A stretch of DNA of 61,328 nt from an uncultured Bacteroidales bacterium (lineage in GTDB: Bacteria; Bacteroidota; Bacteroidia; Bacteroidales; Bacteroidaceae), in contig CADBQP010000065.1 of NCBI GenBank assembly GCA_902796835.1, forward strand, positions 1 through 61,328, given 5' to 3'. The first letter of the stretch is position 1. Each line of letters opens with the position of its first letter. A program made the translations under genes and the position numbers. Under the pieces are notes generated by a model. The model was not told the DNA's origin. It saw nothing but the letters and a program-made list of their open reading frames with translations, and did not search any database. This document shows positions 60,785 to 61,328 of the stretch, in pieces.

Positions 60785-61328
60785 TGCTCTTGAGTGTTGT
60801 TATAATTAATATTATTTATTGTCTCTCATGCGTGTTTGTGGGCATATAAACAGAGTTGAAAAGTAAAGATGCTCCGAAAAGAGCACAAGATGAAATCAAG
60901 CGCAAAGACATGAGTTCGGCCCAAACTCGCACAGGTCAGCCGACGCCACAAACTACCACGCAGAGCACGCCTGCCCCACGCTGCACATTTGTCAACATAC
61001 TTTATAACAAGTATTGCCCTTTTTCACATCTTTTTGCTTTTCAGCGTGCAAAATTAGTAAAAACGCACTCAACAAAAAAGCATTCCAAGCTTTTTTTGCC
61101 CATCTACGCGCCTCAAACTGTTAAAAAATCTTTTTTCAAAAAAATCACTTCGCCAGTGGCCATTCGGGCTGGCGGAGTGTTTTTGCCGACCGAAGCCGCC
61201 ACGTCAGCCCTGAGGGACGAAGTTCCGAGGAGGCTGGGGCAAAAAAGCGAAGGGAGGTAATTAAACTCATTCTAAACGAAACAACAAAAACTTAGAAAAC
61301 CTCAGTAAAACATAAGAAACTGAAAGAA
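60785..61328. other. gene-free region upstream of the nuo operon
   Basis: No convincing gene. It contains a -7 box for nuoA (61056-61049), a strong hairpin (61146-61156 with 61169-61179, CACTTCGCCAG) with T-runs on both strands that probably ends a transcript, and an AT-rich right end. Confidence 0.5.
61049..61056 (-). promoter_or_regulatory. possible nuo operon promoter -7 box
   Basis: Minus-strand TAATTTTG (61056-61049) matches TAnnTTTG. It would give a leader of about 260 bases before nuoA. The -33 spacing is poor. Confidence 0.4.

Noticed and set aside
60856-61260. 134-codon plus-strand frame upstream of nuoA
   Set aside because: Biased, low-complexity composition, no family resemblance, and it crosses the nuo promoter box and a terminator-like hairpin.

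Overview
The window is a stretch of chromosome from a GC-rich member of the Bacteroidales, most likely close to Prevotellaceae. Evidence: many promoters have the Bacteroidetes form (TTTG or TTG, about 20 bp, TAnnTTTG); starts lack purine-rich ribosome binding sites; a secreted protein ends in the YDLSGRRV...GVYIV tail typical of the order; complex I has a fused NuoCD and no NuoEFG; a folP-cdaA pair is present. I see no tRNA, rRNA, insertion sequence, prophage or CRISPR array.

Layout. 1-4.2 kb: 3' end of a small acidic peptide gene, a methyltransferase, an 868-residue secreted protein, then a second copy of the small peptide. 4.2-7.3 kb (minus): AsmA/TamB-like protein and an HD phosphohydrolase. 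7.5-11.5 kb: a surface-glycan set (deacetylase, polyprenyl-phosphate glycosyltransferase, GtrA flippase, and convergently an ArnT-like transferase). 11.7-16 kb: serS-ruvX-def-TPR. 16-19.2 kb: secreted GH2 beta-galactosidase. 19.3-21.5 kb (minus): pta-ackA. 21.9-27.9 kb: pyrH and a TolC/HlyD/ABC-2 exporter without its own ATPase. 28-34.4 kb (minus): MATE pump, birA, yraN, tadA, an ABC exporter pair, lpxH and a SufT-like gene. 34.5-39.7 kb (minus): radC, glycosyltransferase, DUF4834, pssA, psd, cdaA, folP. 40-41.3 kb: murF. 41.6-45.6 kb (minus): a second, larger GH2 enzyme with an operator-like inverted repeat over its promoter. 46 kb: hsp20 behind a near-consensus sigma-54 promoter. 46.5-50.3 kb (minus): a partner-switching module (STAS-kinase fusion, SpoIIE phosphatase fused to an RsbW-type kinase, STAS protein) with no sigma factor nearby. 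50.6-60.8 kb (minus): the complex I operon nuoA-B-CD-H-I-J-K-L-M-N.

Most of the genes are housekeeping: envelope lipid and peptidoglycan synthesis, acetate metabolism, translation, respiration. The most striking feature is not a gene. Seven intergenic gaps carry short arrays of a degenerate, near-palindromic unit repeated at exactly 21 bp (two helical turns) without indels, about 24 units in all. An eighth gap (50499-50574) carries a 22-bp-period array of the palindrome CACCGCGGTG. The arrays occur in divergent, convergent and tandem gaps, overlap promoters in some and form terminator hairpins in others, so no single known role explains them.
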